A DNA stretch of 35,580 nt from an uncultured Bacilli bacterium (GTDB lineage Bacteria; Bacillota_I; Bacilli_A; RF39; UBA660): contig CANPZG010000012.1 of the NCBI GenBank assembly GCA_947588765.1, positions 1-35,580 of the forward strand. Direction: 5' to 3'. The notes beneath the pieces were generated by a model. That model saw nothing but the letters and a program-made list of their open reading frames with translations. It was not told where the DNA came from and did not search any database. Shown piece after piece: positions 24,206 through 32,221 of the stretch (its first letter is position 1; every line of letters starts with the position of its first letter). Position numbers and translations under genes: made by a program.

Positions 24206-26455
24206 ATGAAACTAGATATTGGGTCAATTGCTTTTAATATGAATATTGCTGATGGAGGCGGAACTCCATCTTGGGGTACTGCATTAGGGCAAAATACGGA
24301 TTATAAATTTTCAGTTCCAGGAGCGGAAGAATTAATTACTTCAATGGCATATTCGATTATAGATAAAAACTTAGTTTTTTGTCCTTTAGGAAAAGGAGGA
24401 CATTCGACTAAATATAACTACGAATTTGCTAGTTTATATGAGAAAGTATTTGTTAATGGAAAATTGATTCCAGGAGCTAAATTTGTTTTGCTTGTAGTTA
24501 AGCAAGTAGAAGGAGAAAATCATGTAGGCCGAAGAACATTAAAATATTCTCCTAAAATTACTTATATGGATCAAAAAATAAATGAAGACTGCATAAAGAA
24601 AATAATTCTGAATCTTGGATTAAAAGATGAAAGTGCATGGTTTGTATATTCTATTTATACAAAGAATCAAGATGAATTACATTTTGATGCAATAATTGCA
24701 GATTCTGATAAATCTTTAACATTTAATAGTACAGAAGAAAGAAAAAATTATATTTTAGAATTATTAAAAAATAGAGGTATATACATGAGCGAAACAATTG
24801 TTGAAAAATTAACAAATGATGATAGTGAATTAGAAAAATTCAGAAAATATTATCTTTCAAATTTACATAATTTAAAAAATGATATTGAATTATATGATGG
24901 GATTAGATTAAGAAAAGAATTTCAAGAAGAATATCCTTTAGAAAGATTAAAAAATTTACAATTAAGTGAATATGCTTTGGGCTATTCCGATGTTTCTTCT
25001 GATTCATTATCATATAAGCTTGAATTTGGCAAATATAAACATTGTGGAATGGGGATAGGCGGTGGATCAGCTGCAAAGCATGGTATATATAAGGGAAAAG
25101 ATGGAAACTTCCATGGTAAAAAAGAGGCTATAATTGAAAATCCAGAAGAATTCTGGAATACATTTAGAGGACAATTATATGATTTTCTATGTGAAGTTGG
25201 TAGTTCAGATAGTTTTCCTAATATTGAAGAAAAGTATCCATTGATTAAAAATATACCACTTGTTGCTACTAAATTATGTTATTTATATTTTCCACAAAAA
25301 TTTATAAATATTGGAACTAAGGGAAAATTATTAGAAATTGTTGATAAATTTGATATAGATTGCGATGAAGCAATTTCATCTAAAATGTCATATTCGATTT
25401 CTAAATATTTAAAAGAAAATATTTCAGAAATAAATAATGATGATCCTCAATGGATAGGGCATGCATTATGGAAATATATTGATACAGAAGACAAAGAAGA
25501 TGAAAAAAGTAGCTCGATTATAGATGATGTTGATAGAATAAGAAACGCATATAATAAAATATATTATGGAGTGCCTGGAAGTGGTAAAAGTTATATTGTA
25601 GATGACAAATTTAATGAAAAAGATTATAAAATTTATAGAACAACCTTTCATCCGGAGTATACTAATAGTGATTTCGTAGGACAAATTATTCCTATGGTAA
25701 AAGATAATAAAGTTGAATACGTATTTCATCCTGGTTCATTTACATTAGCTTTAAAGTATGCTTTAGAAAATAAAGATAAAAAAGTATGTTTAATTATTGA
25801 AGAAATTAATAGAGGAAATTCTTCTGCAATATTTGGTGATATATTTCAATTATTAGATAGGGAATCTAATGGAAAAAGTAAATATAAAATTTACAATGGA
25901 CCTATTATAGACTATTTAGAAGAAAATGGTATTAATATAGAACAAATATATATTCCATCCAATATGTGGATAGTTGCAACTATGAACACAAGTGATCAAA
26001 ATGTATTTACATTAGATACTGCATTTAAACGTAGATGGAAAATGGAATATATAAGGAATGTATTTGCAAATAATGATGAATCAAAAAAATTAAGAAATAA
26101 AATTATTCCTTTAGGAGATAAATATCCTAATGTCACATGGGAAACTTTTGTAAATAAAATAAATAAGCATATTATTTCAGATACATCTGGAATAAATGGT
26201 GAAGACAAACAATTAGGTATGTATTTTGTTACTATTGAAGAAATAGATAATCAAAAAGAATTTGCTGAAAAAATATTGTCTTATTTATGGGAAGATGTTG
26301 CAAAATTAAACACTTCATATTGGTTTGGATCTATTTCTTCATATGATGAATTAATTGATTCATTTAATAAATATTCTTTAGATATATTTAATTCTTTATT
26401 TGATGATGAAATACAAGTTATTGAAGATTATACAATTAAAAATATAGGAGAATAG
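24206..26455 (+). CDS. McrB-like AAA+ restriction subunit (LlaJI R1-type)
   Basis: This 749-residue protein is the motor and recognition subunit of a modification-linked restriction system. The McrB-type AAA+ module covers about 445-640, with Walker A GVPGSGKS (455-462), Walker B LIIEEINRG near 530-537 and the McrB-typical MNTSD sensor, then AFKRRWKMEYI. McrB-family modules hydrolyse GTP or ATP and drive DNA translocation with McrC. Residues about 195-430 (ERLKNLQLSEYALG, FGKYKHCGMGIGGGSAAKHGIY) form a segment common in McrB-like ATPases. Residues 1-190 (IADGGGTPSWGTALG, PGAEELITSMAYSI) are a separate domain I cannot name, probably DNA recognition. AAGGAGG precedes the ATG, and the gene ends 1 nt before the nuclease start. 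Confidence 0.88.
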   Translation: MKLDIGSIAFNMNIADGGGTPSWGTALGQNTDYKFSVPGAEELITSMAYSIIDKNLVFCPLGKGGHSTKYNYEFASLYEKVFVNGKLIPGAKFVLLVVKQVEGENHVGRRTLKYSPKITYMDQKINEDCIKKIILNLGLKDESAWFVYSIYTKNQDELHFDAIIADSDKSLTFNSTEERKNYILELLKNRGIYMSETIVEKLTNDDSELEKFRKYYLSNLHNLKNDIELYDGIRLRKEFQEEYPLERLKNLQLSEYALGYSDVSSDSLSYKLEFGKYKHCGMGIGGGSAAKHGIYKGKDGNFHGKKEAIIENPEEFWNTFRGQLYDFLCEVGSSDSFPNIEEKYPLIKNIPLVATKLCYLYFPQKFINIGTKGKLLEIVDKFDIDCDEAISSKMSYSISKYLKENISEINNDDPQWIGHALWKYIDTEDKEDEKSSSIIDDVDRIRNAYNKIYYGVPGSGKSYIVDDKFNEKDYKIYRTTFHPEYTNSDFVGQIIPMVKDNKVEYVFHPGSFTLALKYALENKDKKVCLIIEEINRGNSSAIFGDIFQLLDRESNGKSKYKIYNGPIIDYLEENGINIEQIYIPSNMWIVATMNTSDQNVFTLDTAFKRRWKMEYIRNVFANNDESKKLRNKIIPLGDKYPNVTWETFVNKINKHIISDTSGINGEDKQLGMYFVTIEEIDNQKEFAEKILSYLWEDVAKLNTSYWFGSISSYDELIDSFNKYSLDIFNSLFDDEIQVIEDYTIKNIGE

Positions 26456-26456
26456 T

Positions 26457-27722
26457 ATGAAATTTTCCGATAAAGTGATTTTTAAAAATGGTTATGAAGG
26501 AGATAGTTTTGTTGGTTTAAAATATAAGAAAGATAAAATTAATATCTTTTTACCTATCGGATATAATAAAGATTATTTTAATACAGACGAGGAATTAAGT
26601 TCAGAACAAAAAGTAGATTTGTTATTATTATTAGAAACTATTACATTAGTTAAAAATTCTAATAATGAAAAAACGGACTTTGGGGATGATATAGGAAATA
26701 ATGATGAGATTCCCTACAATTCATTAATATGGATTATTAACGATTATTTTAATAATGGATTATATCAAGAAATTGAAAAAAAGTATTCCCAAAAAAGCCA
26801 AGGTAAAATTAATTGGAAGAAAACACTTAACTCGGATCATTACTTTGAAAATAATAGTGTTACGTATATTAATCCTTATTATGAATCAAATGTACAAAGA
26901 AGTACGTTAATAACAGAATTAAATAATTATTGCGTACATAAAAGTTTTAAATATATAGGTTTCTTATTTGGAAAGGTATATCTTCCTGAATGCAATTTAA
27001 GAGAGGAATTAATCAAAGATAATATTAAATATTATATTGATGTTATCAATAAAGAATTAGCCAAGTCTTTTAATGATAGAAAAAAAATATTGCTGACTAA
27101 TATGAAAAGAATTCTTGAAATGACTTTTGAAGATAGTTTCGAGAATCAACCAACATATGGGACAAGAAGATATGAATATGCTTGGGAAAAAATGGTAAAT
27201 GGAACTCTTGGATCTAAAATTGATATTAGCAAATTTTTCCCTAATGCTTTTTGGAATATACAAGGTAAGATCGAAGAAGATAAATCAAAATTAAGACCAG
27301 ATTCAATTTTGATAGATAATAATTCAAGAAAATTATATATTCTTGATGCAAAATACTATAAATATGGAATTACTGGCAATATTTCTGATTTACCACATAC
27401 TGATTCAATTCAGAAGCAAATAACATATGGCGATCACATATCAAATAATCCTGAAACATATGGATTTGAAAAAAATAATATATATAATGCATTTATTATT
27501 CCATTTAATAAAAGTAGAGAACCATTTAAAAGTGAAGATAATATAAAATATATGGGATTTGCAAATAGCACTTGGAGAGATAAAAAAGAGACATATAACT
27601 ATGAAAGGATATCTTTATTATTAGTTGATACAAAATACATGATAGATTGTTTTTATCAAAAAGAGCGTGCTAATCTTAAACAATTGATTAAGTTAATAGA
27701 AAAATCTTCTTTTAATACTTGA
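26457..27722 (+). CDS. LlaJI-family restriction endonuclease (McrC-like subunit)
   Basis: This 421-residue protein is the nuclease partner of the McrB-like protein. The N-terminal half (FKNGYEGDSFVGLKYKKDKINIFLPIGY, SEQKVDLLLLLETI) follows the LlaJI/McrC-type pattern that docks on the AAA+ ring. The C-terminal half has a PD-(D/E)xK core: RPDSILI with D282, then YILDAKYYKY with D297 and K299, and QKQITYGDHI after it. The start is 1 nt after the McrB stop, with AGGAG in the end of that gene, so the two are translationally coupled. Together with the methylase it forms a complete-looking LlaJI-like type II/McrBC hybrid system. LlaJI itself has two methylases, but only one is seen here. Confidence 0.88.
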   Translation: MKFSDKVIFKNGYEGDSFVGLKYKKDKINIFLPIGYNKDYFNTDEELSSEQKVDLLLLLETITLVKNSNNEKTDFGDDIGNNDEIPYNSLIWIINDYFNNGLYQEIEKKYSQKSQGKINWKKTLNSDHYFENNSVTYINPYYESNVQRSTLITELNNYCVHKSFKYIGFLFGKVYLPECNLREELIKDNIKYYIDVINKELAKSFNDRKKILLTNMKRILEMTFEDSFENQPTYGTRRYEYAWEKMVNGTLGSKIDISKFFPNAFWNIQGKIEEDKSKLRPDSILIDNNSRKLYILDAKYYKYGITGNISDLPHTDSIQKQITYGDHISNNPETYGFEKNNIYNAFIIPFNKSREPFKSEDNIKYMGFANSTWRDKKETYNYERISLLLVDTKYMIDCFYQKERANLKQLIKLIEKSSFNT

Positions 27723-27798
27723 GTTACTTAAATATATTGAGGCACCTAAAAACAAGTGTTGTAATTGTCATAATAAATTAAAAAATCAACAAATATTT

Positions 27799-27830
27799 AA
27801 CATATATATTGAATGTATATATGTTTTTTT
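27799..27830 (+). terminator. Terminator after the restriction operon
   Basis: AACATATATA (27799-27808) / TATATATGTT (27816-27825), a perfect 10-bp stem with a 7-nt loop and a T-run. It is 77 nt after the nuclease stop. Confidence 0.75.
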
Positions 27831-27866
27831 ATATCAAAATTAAAAATATAAAATATTATAGTAATA

Positions 27867-27918
27867 TACCGATAGCGGTACATAGTTATTTGACAAATAC
27901 TACCGATAACGATATAAT
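27867..27918 (+). promoter_or_regulatory. Consensus promoter with two matching operators
   Basis: The promoter is TTGACA (27890-27895), a 17-nt spacer and TATAAT (27913-27918), a perfect sigma-A match. Upstream is the palindrome TACCGATAGCGGTA (27867-27880). A near copy, TACCGATAACGATA (27901-27914), lies in the spacer and overlaps the -10. The 34-bp spacing between them is about three helical turns. A repressor bound at both would block the promoter. The obvious candidate is the winged-helix protein encoded just downstream. Confidence 0.8.
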
Positions 27919-27936
27919 ATAAATAAAGGTGAAATT

Positions 27937-28128
27937 ATGAAATATTTGAATGAATACGATTCAGCAAGTAGAAAAGAAATTATTGTTTTATTAAATGATA
28001 AACTTCCTAAGTCATTAGATAATAAGAATAAAATTAGTAGAGTAAGATATTTATTGGATATTTTAAAAAAAGAGGGAAAAATTTATAATGATGCAAAATC
28101 AGGTGGATCATATTGGAAAGTAAAATAG
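27937..28128 (+). CDS. Small winged-helix DNA-binding protein
   Basis: This 63-residue protein closely resembles the C-terminal winged helix of the AlbA_2 protein at 28.8 kb. Here SASRKEIIVLLNDKLPKSL and VRYLLDILKKEGKIYN align with SATRQQINDFILPKLPSKL and VRYLLRKLKEENKIIN there. It starts with its own ATG after AAAGGTG at 5-nt spacing and a perfect sigma-A promoter. I therefore treat it as a functional stand-alone regulator, not only a fragment. Two operator-like palindromes in its promoter suggest it represses itself. A frameshifted piece of the same gene lies at 35278-35349 within a direct repeat. Alternative: the last exon-like remnant of a lost AlbA_2 gene. Confidence 0.65.
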   Translation: MKYLNEYDSASRKEIIVLLNDKLPKSLDNKNKISRVRYLLDILKKEGKIYNDAKSGGSYWKVK

Positions 28129-28344
28129 ATTTGCTGCTTTTTAATGATTTGTTAAAATAACTAGGATATTAATTTTTGGTTATATTAATAAAAATACAGA
28201 ACAAAGTTTCATCCTTTTCATATCTTATATTAGGTGATAAACTATGGATGAAAGAGCAACAAAAAAGGTTTTAATTGATGCCGGGCATGGAGGTATCGGT
28301 TAAATCCAAAAATAGAGGCAATGGCTATTTTGGTAAGTAAATAC
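28057..28344 (+). repeat. Direct repeat of about 290 bp, copy a
   Basis: This stretch runs from inside the winged-helix gene through its stop, an AT-rich linker (TTTGTTAAAATAACTAGGAT...) and an amidase relic. It recurs at 35278-35576. The copies are near-identical apart from scattered substitutions, a missing A in the coding part, and an extra GCTGCTTTTTT-type unit in the second copy. Confidence 0.85.
28244..28344 (+). pseudogene. Amidase start relic, copy a, fused to an unrelated 3' piece
   Basis: A 19-codon frame MDERATKKVLIDAGHGGIG ends in TAA at 28301-28303. It is the first beta strand and metal-binding GHGG motif of an Amidase_3 enzyme, after a conserved ribosome site (AGGTGATAA). Directly after the stop, in another frame, comes a conserved segment reading NPKIEAMAILVSKY. 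The same junction is found at 33.65 and 35.53 kb, and in degraded form at 32.41 kb. Confidence 0.75.
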
Positions 28345-28478
28345 CAAAAAATTTAAAGTACTGAAAAAAGTATCTTTTATATTTATTTATGGAAATAAAA
28401 AGATTATTCTTTGGATCTCTTTAAAAAAGCATAAATTTGTTATATAATAGGTTAACTTATTATTTTAAGGAGCACTTT

Positions 28479-28766
28479 ATGCAAAGAAATAAAATTATAA
28501 TTGCAACAAGTTCTTGTATTGGTGAGGGATTTGATGATTCTAGTTTAGAAGTTCTATTTTTAACTATGCCTATATCAAGTATACATAGAATAGTCCAATA
28601 TACGGGAAGACTGCATAGAAAAAATGAAAATAAAAAAGAGATAATTGTTTATGATTATATTGATGATAATTTTTCAATGATTAGAAATATGTTTTTAAAA
28701 AGAAAAAAAGCATATGAAAAAGTTGGATATGAAATTATTGAAAATAATCAACAAATATCATTATAA
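28479..28766 (+). pseudogene. C-terminal fragment of a superfamily II helicase
   Basis: Ninety-five codons cover only the end of a DEAD/DEAH helicase. They include motif V (IIIATSSCIGEGFDDSSLEVLFL) and motif VI (QYTGRLHR), then the tail VYDYIDDNFSMIRNMFLKRKKAYEKVGYEII. That tail resembles the helicases of restriction-like conflict systems (SSL2/TOTE-type). Motifs I-IV, including Walker A and B, are missing, so it cannot be a working helicase. A good AAGGAG sits 6 nt before the in-frame ATG at 28479, so the fragment may still be translated. It begins shortly after the amidase relic, which marks a recombination junction. Confidence 0.75.
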
Positions 28767-28778
28767 ATTTTAAATTTG

Positions 28779-28787
28779 TGGTACAAT
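28779..28787 (+). promoter_or_regulatory. Extended -10 promoter of the AlbA_2 gene
   Basis: TGGTACAAT (28779-28787) fits the TGn-TATAAT extended -10 form. It lies 17 nt before the ATG at 28805, and I see no good -35. The mRNA leader would be about 10 nt. Confidence 0.4.
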
Positions 28788-28804
28788 GAAATAGGGTGAT
28801 TATT

Positions 28805-30475
28805 ATGTATAAAAATGATGAAGAATTAAGTAAAATTTTAGATGAGTTATTATTAAATTCCGAAAATGAATGTGTAGAATTTAAAGCAGCAAAAACTGGA
28901 TTTGATATTGATGCTTTAGGAAAATACTTTTCTGCATTAGGTAATGAAGCAAATTTAAAAAATAAACAGTATTCATGGATAGTTTTTGGTGTAGATGATA
29001 AAACTCATCAATTAGTAAATACAAATTTTTATAAAGATAGCAATTTTAATAAATTAAAAAAGCAAATTTATGATAATACTACTGATAATATTGGATTTAT
29101 AGAAATATATGAATTGTTAAAAAATAATAAAAGAGTAATAATGTTTCAAGTACCAGCGGCATCAGGTACGCCTATTAATTGGAAAGGATTTCCTTATGGC
29201 CGGAATGGTGAATCTTTAGTGCCTTTAGCACCAAATAAAATTGAACAAATTAAAGCAACTGCAAATTATGACTGGTCAAGGCAAGTTATAAATGGGGCAA
29301 CTATAGATAATTTAGACAAAGATGCAATCGAAATGGCAAGAAAACAATTTAAATTAAAATATAAAGGGAAAAGCATTGCAGATGAAATTGATGATTTATC
29401 TGATATTGATTTTTTGAATAAGGCAAAATTAACTTTAAATAGTAAAATAACGATGGCTTGTATGTTATTATTAGGAAAAAACGATGATGATTACTTAATG
29501 AATGGCTATACCCCAAGAATGACTTGGAAATTGTATGATGAAGTTAATGTTATTGATTATGAACATTTTGGTATACCATTTATTATAAATGTTGAAAAAT
29601 TAAAAGCAAAAATTAGAAATTTAAGATATAGATATATGGTTAATGATAATACATTGTTTCCAAATGAAGTAGATCAATATGATAATTATATTCTTCGTGA
29701 GTTGATTAATAATTGCGTTGTTCATCAAAATTATAAACTTCATGGAAATATAAATGTCATGGAGTTTAAAGACAAATTGATAATAACAAACGAAGGTAAT
29801 TTTATTCCTGAAACAGTTGAAAATGTTTTAAAAGATGGCTTTTCATCTCCATATTATCGAAATCAATTTTTAGCTAATGCTATGGTTAATTTAAACATGA
29901 TAGATACCGTTGGAAGTGGAATAAGAAGAATATATAATATTCAAAAAGAAAAATATTTTCCTATGCCTGATTATGATTTGAGTGAAAATAATCGTGTAAA
30001 AGTTACTTTATATGGTAAAATAATAGATGAAAAATATAGTAAAATATTATTTGAAAAAACTAATTTAGGAATTGACAAAGTTATGTTACTTGACAGAGTC
30101 CAAAAGGGTTTTGAAATTACTAAGGAACAAAGTGATTATTTAAGAAAAGATAACTTGATTGAAGGAAAATATCCAAACATTTATATATCTTCAAATATTG
30201 CTAAAATAACTAATAAAGAATTAGATTATATAGAATCAAAAGGTTTGAATAATACATACTATAAAGATTATATATATGAATATATAAAAAAATTTGGTTC
30301 AGCAACTAGACAACAAATAAATGATTTTATATTGCCAAAGTTACCATCTAAATTAACTGCAGAACAACTTGATAATAAAGTTCGATATCTTTTAAGAAAA
30401 TTAAAAGAAGAAAACAAAATTATAAATGTTGGTAGCGATAAAATGCCAAAATGGATAATTAATGAAGTGCAGTAA
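28805..30475 (+). CDS. AlbA_2 (Schlafen-type) domain protein with RecG-like ATPase region and winged helix
   Basis: In this 556-residue protein the N-terminal AlbA_2/divergent AAA_4 domain (about 10-150) shows ECVEFKAAKTGF, SALGNEANL, WIVFGVDD and FPYGRNGESLVPL. A middle region similar to RecG-like/HATPase_c_4 proteins (about 275-400) has ILRELINNCVVHQNY and MIDTVGSGIRRIY. The C-terminus (about 490-550) is a winged helix paralogous to the small protein at 27.9 kb. Such proteins are usually annotated as putative transcriptional regulators or RecG-like ATPases. Some AlbA_2 (Schlafen) domains cleave or bind RNA. ATG 28805 is chosen over the GTG at 28796 because that GTG lies inside the ribosome site AGGGTGA. 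It ends at an 11-bp tandem repeat before a YkgJ gene. Confidence 0.82.
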   Translation: MYKNDEELSKILDELLLNSENECVEFKAAKTGFDIDALGKYFSALGNEANLKNKQYSWIVFGVDDKTHQLVNTNFYKDSNFNKLKKQIYDNTTDNIGFIEIYELLKNNKRVIMFQVPAASGTPINWKGFPYGRNGESLVPLAPNKIEQIKATANYDWSRQVINGATIDNLDKDAIEMARKQFKLKYKGKSIADEIDDLSDIDFLNKAKLTLNSKITMACMLLLGKNDDDYLMNGYTPRMTWKLYDEVNVIDYEHFGIPFIINVEKLKAKIRNLRYRYMVNDNTLFPNEVDQYDNYILRELINNCVVHQNYKLHGNINVMEFKDKLIITNEGNFIPETVENVLKDGFSSPYYRNQFLANAMVNLNMIDTVGSGIRRIYNIQKEKYFPMPDYDLSENNRVKVTLYGKIIDEKYSKILFEKTNLGIDKVMLLDRVQKGFEITKEQSDYLRKDNLIEGKYPNIYISSNIAKITNKELDYIESKGLNNTYYKDYIYEYIKKFGSATRQQINDFILPKLPSKLTAEQLDNKVRYLLRKLKEENKIINVGSDKMPKWIINEVQ

Positions 30476-30510
30476 AAGTGCAGTAAAAGTGCAGTAAAAG
30501 TGCAGTAAAA
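30467..30510 (+). repeat. Four tandem copies of an 11-bp repeat
   Basis: GTGCAGTAAAA is repeated four times without a change (30467-30477, 30478-30488, 30489-30499, 30500-30510). The first copy encodes the last two residues (VQ) and the TAA of the AlbA_2 gene. The last copy merges with AAAAGGAG, the ribosome site of the next gene. Copy number could change by slippage. Confidence 0.98.
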
Positions 30511-30520
30511 GGAGTAATTT

Positions 30521-31000
30521 ATGATTGAAATAAAAGAAATTAGTGAAGAAAAATTAGATGAAAATTATAGATTTAGAACATTTTTAAAAAGTCATGCCGA
30601 TGAGAAAACTTTAGATGAACAATTTAAAAAATTGCATAACAAATATTTTAAAACTTTTGATTGTAGTAAATGTCGAAATTGTTGTAAAGTTTTAGGTATA
30701 TCTATGAGTGATGATGAATTAAATAAAATTTGTAAACATTATCATTTAGATGTTAATGAGTTAAAAAATAATGTTTTAAAAGAACAATATGGTGAATACA
30801 TTGCTAAACCTTGTCCATTTTTAAATGAAGATGATAGTTGTAAAATAAAAGAATGCTTGCCAGAGTCTTGCCGAGATTATCCATATACCAATAAAGAAGA
30901 AAGACTATTTAGTTTACTTACAATAGTTAGTAATAGTAAGGTTTGTCCAGTAGTATATAAAATTTTAGAGGATTTAAAAGAAATATATAATTTTAGATAA
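30521..31000 (+). CDS. YkgJ-type Cys-cluster protein
   Basis: This 159-residue protein fits the YkgJ family of zinc- or iron-binding Cys-rich proteins. The metal motifs are CSKCRNCCKVLG (CxxCxxCC), then KPCPFLNEDDSCKIKECLPESCRDYPY, and a final Cys in SKVCPVV. Family members are small cytoplasmic proteins of unsettled function. AAAGGAG lies 9 nt before the ATG at the end of the 11-bp repeats. It may be co-transcribed with the AlbA_2 gene (45-nt gap filled by the repeats). No functional link between the two is apparent. Confidence 0.85.
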   Translation: MIEIKEISEEKLDENYRFRTFLKSHADEKTLDEQFKKLHNKYFKTFDCSKCRNCCKVLGISMSDDELNKICKHYHLDVNELKNNVLKEQYGEYIAKPCPFLNEDDSCKIKECLPESCRDYPYTNKEERLFSLLTIVSNSKVCPVVYKILEDLKEIYNFR

Positions 31001-31212
31001 TTAACTAAATACTTTAATACAAAATAAAAAGTAGAATGAAGGTATAATTAATTACAACTTAGAGAAGGAATCATAAAGAGCAACCTGATGATAAATTTGA
31101 CTATAATAAGGAACTCTTATAGTAAGAAAATAATTTATAAAGATAGTAATATTATTTATGGCATAGTAATAAGAACATTTTAAGATACGAAAACTTAAAT
31201 ATAGTTGGAAGA

Positions 31213-31241
31213 TTGAAATATCTTATAGGCAATGATATAAT
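31213..31241 (+). promoter_or_regulatory. Promoter of coiled-coil gene copy 2
   Basis: TTGAAA (31213-31218), a 17-nt spacer, TATAAT (31236-31241). Same as copy 1. Confidence 0.65.
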
Positions 31242-31270
31242 AATTACAGATTCGAAGGAGAAGTAAGAAA

Positions 31271-32221
31271 ATGAAAAAAGATGAAATAACTTTAAAAAAC
31301 ACTAAACAAGAAATACTTGATGCCCTAAACGCAGCTTTAGAAAGAGAAAAAGATATTGCTAAAATTAAATCAGACCCAGCTCAAGAAGAAAAAGAAAGAA
31401 AGATAAAAGCAGCAGTAGAAGAAACGCAAAAAAATGTTGATGCTAATATTTTTTCTAATGAATTAATTAATAAATTTAAAGATTTAGAACTAGCTATTCA
31501 AGCCGAAAAAGAAAAATTAAAAAATCTTTATGATATTGATAAAGAGTTACTTAATTTAACCTTAGTTATGAATGCGGGAAAAGAAGCTCTTGCAGAATTA
31601 GAAAAAAAGAAAGACATTGCTACAAAAGATTTAGAAGAAAAAATTAAAAATTTAGAAGATGAGTATAAAATTAAAACTGAAACTTTAAATAAAGAATATG
31701 AGTTAAAAACAAAAACTTTAAAAATAGAAAGAGATAGAGAGGAAGAAGAATATAATTATAAAATAAACCGTGATAGAACTATTTCCAATAACGAATGGGA
31801 AGATGAAAAGAAAAATAGAGAAAGTGTTTTAAAAGCAATGGAAGAAGAAACTAAGAAGACTTTAGATGAAGTAAAAAACAAAGAAAAATTATTAAATGAA
31901 TTACAAACTAAAGTTGATGATATACCTAATCTATTATTAAAAGAAAGTGATAAAACAAGAAAAGAAGTTACAATAGAATTAGAAAAGGAACATAAATATT
32001 CGAGCGAGTTATTAAAAAAGGATTATCAAAATACTATTGATAGACAAAATGATAAAATTGAAGCTTTACAAGAAGAACTTGCTAAATCAAATGCTTTAAA
32101 TTCTTCTTTACAAGATAAAATAGATAAGGCATATTTACAAATAAAAGAATTAGCATCAAAGACTGTTGAAGCTAACGGTGGAGTGAAAATATTAGGAAAT
32201 AGCCAAGTAGAAACTAAATAG
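31271..32221 (+). CDS. Long coiled-coil protein, copy 2
   Basis: This 316-residue protein is identical to the 21.0 kb copy except T265A, T271A and N311S. It has the same Lys/Glu-rich coiled-coil architecture, no signal peptide and no known family. Both copies keep full reading frames, promoter, ribosome site and terminator, so both are probably expressed. The nucleotide differences in the gene are confined to its last 140 nt or so. This fits a recent gene-conversion or duplication tract covering the 5' part. It is followed by an amidase relic and a broken glycosyltransferase gene. Confidence 0.8.
   Translation: MKKDEITLKNTKQEILDALNAALEREKDIAKIKSDPAQEEKERKIKAAVEETQKNVDANIFSNELINKFKDLELAIQAEKEKLKNLYDIDKELLNLTLVMNAGKEALAELEKKKDIATKDLEEKIKNLEDEYKIKTETLNKEYELKTKTLKIERDREEEEYNYKINRDRTISNNEWEDEKKNRESVLKAMEEETKKTLDEVKNKEKLLNELQTKVDDIPNLLLKESDKTRKEVTIELEKEHKYSSELLKKDYQNTIDRQNDKIEALQEELAKSNALNSSLQDKIDKAYLQIKELASKTVEANGGVKILGNSQVETK

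Noticed and set aside
28796-28804. GTG start at 28796 for the AlbA_2 gene
   Set aside because: The GTG is part of the AGGGTGA ribosome site for ATG 28805.
30467-30510. CRISPR or centromere-like iteron array
   Set aside because: Units are contiguous 11-mers without spacers, only four copies, at a gene end; no replication or partition gene is nearby.
31088-31183. 31-codon frame before coiled-coil copy 2 (MINLTIIRNSYSKK...)
   Set aside because: Weak ribosome site and no recognisable family; its end (KDSNIIYGIVIRTF) may be a gene remnant, but the evidence is too thin.
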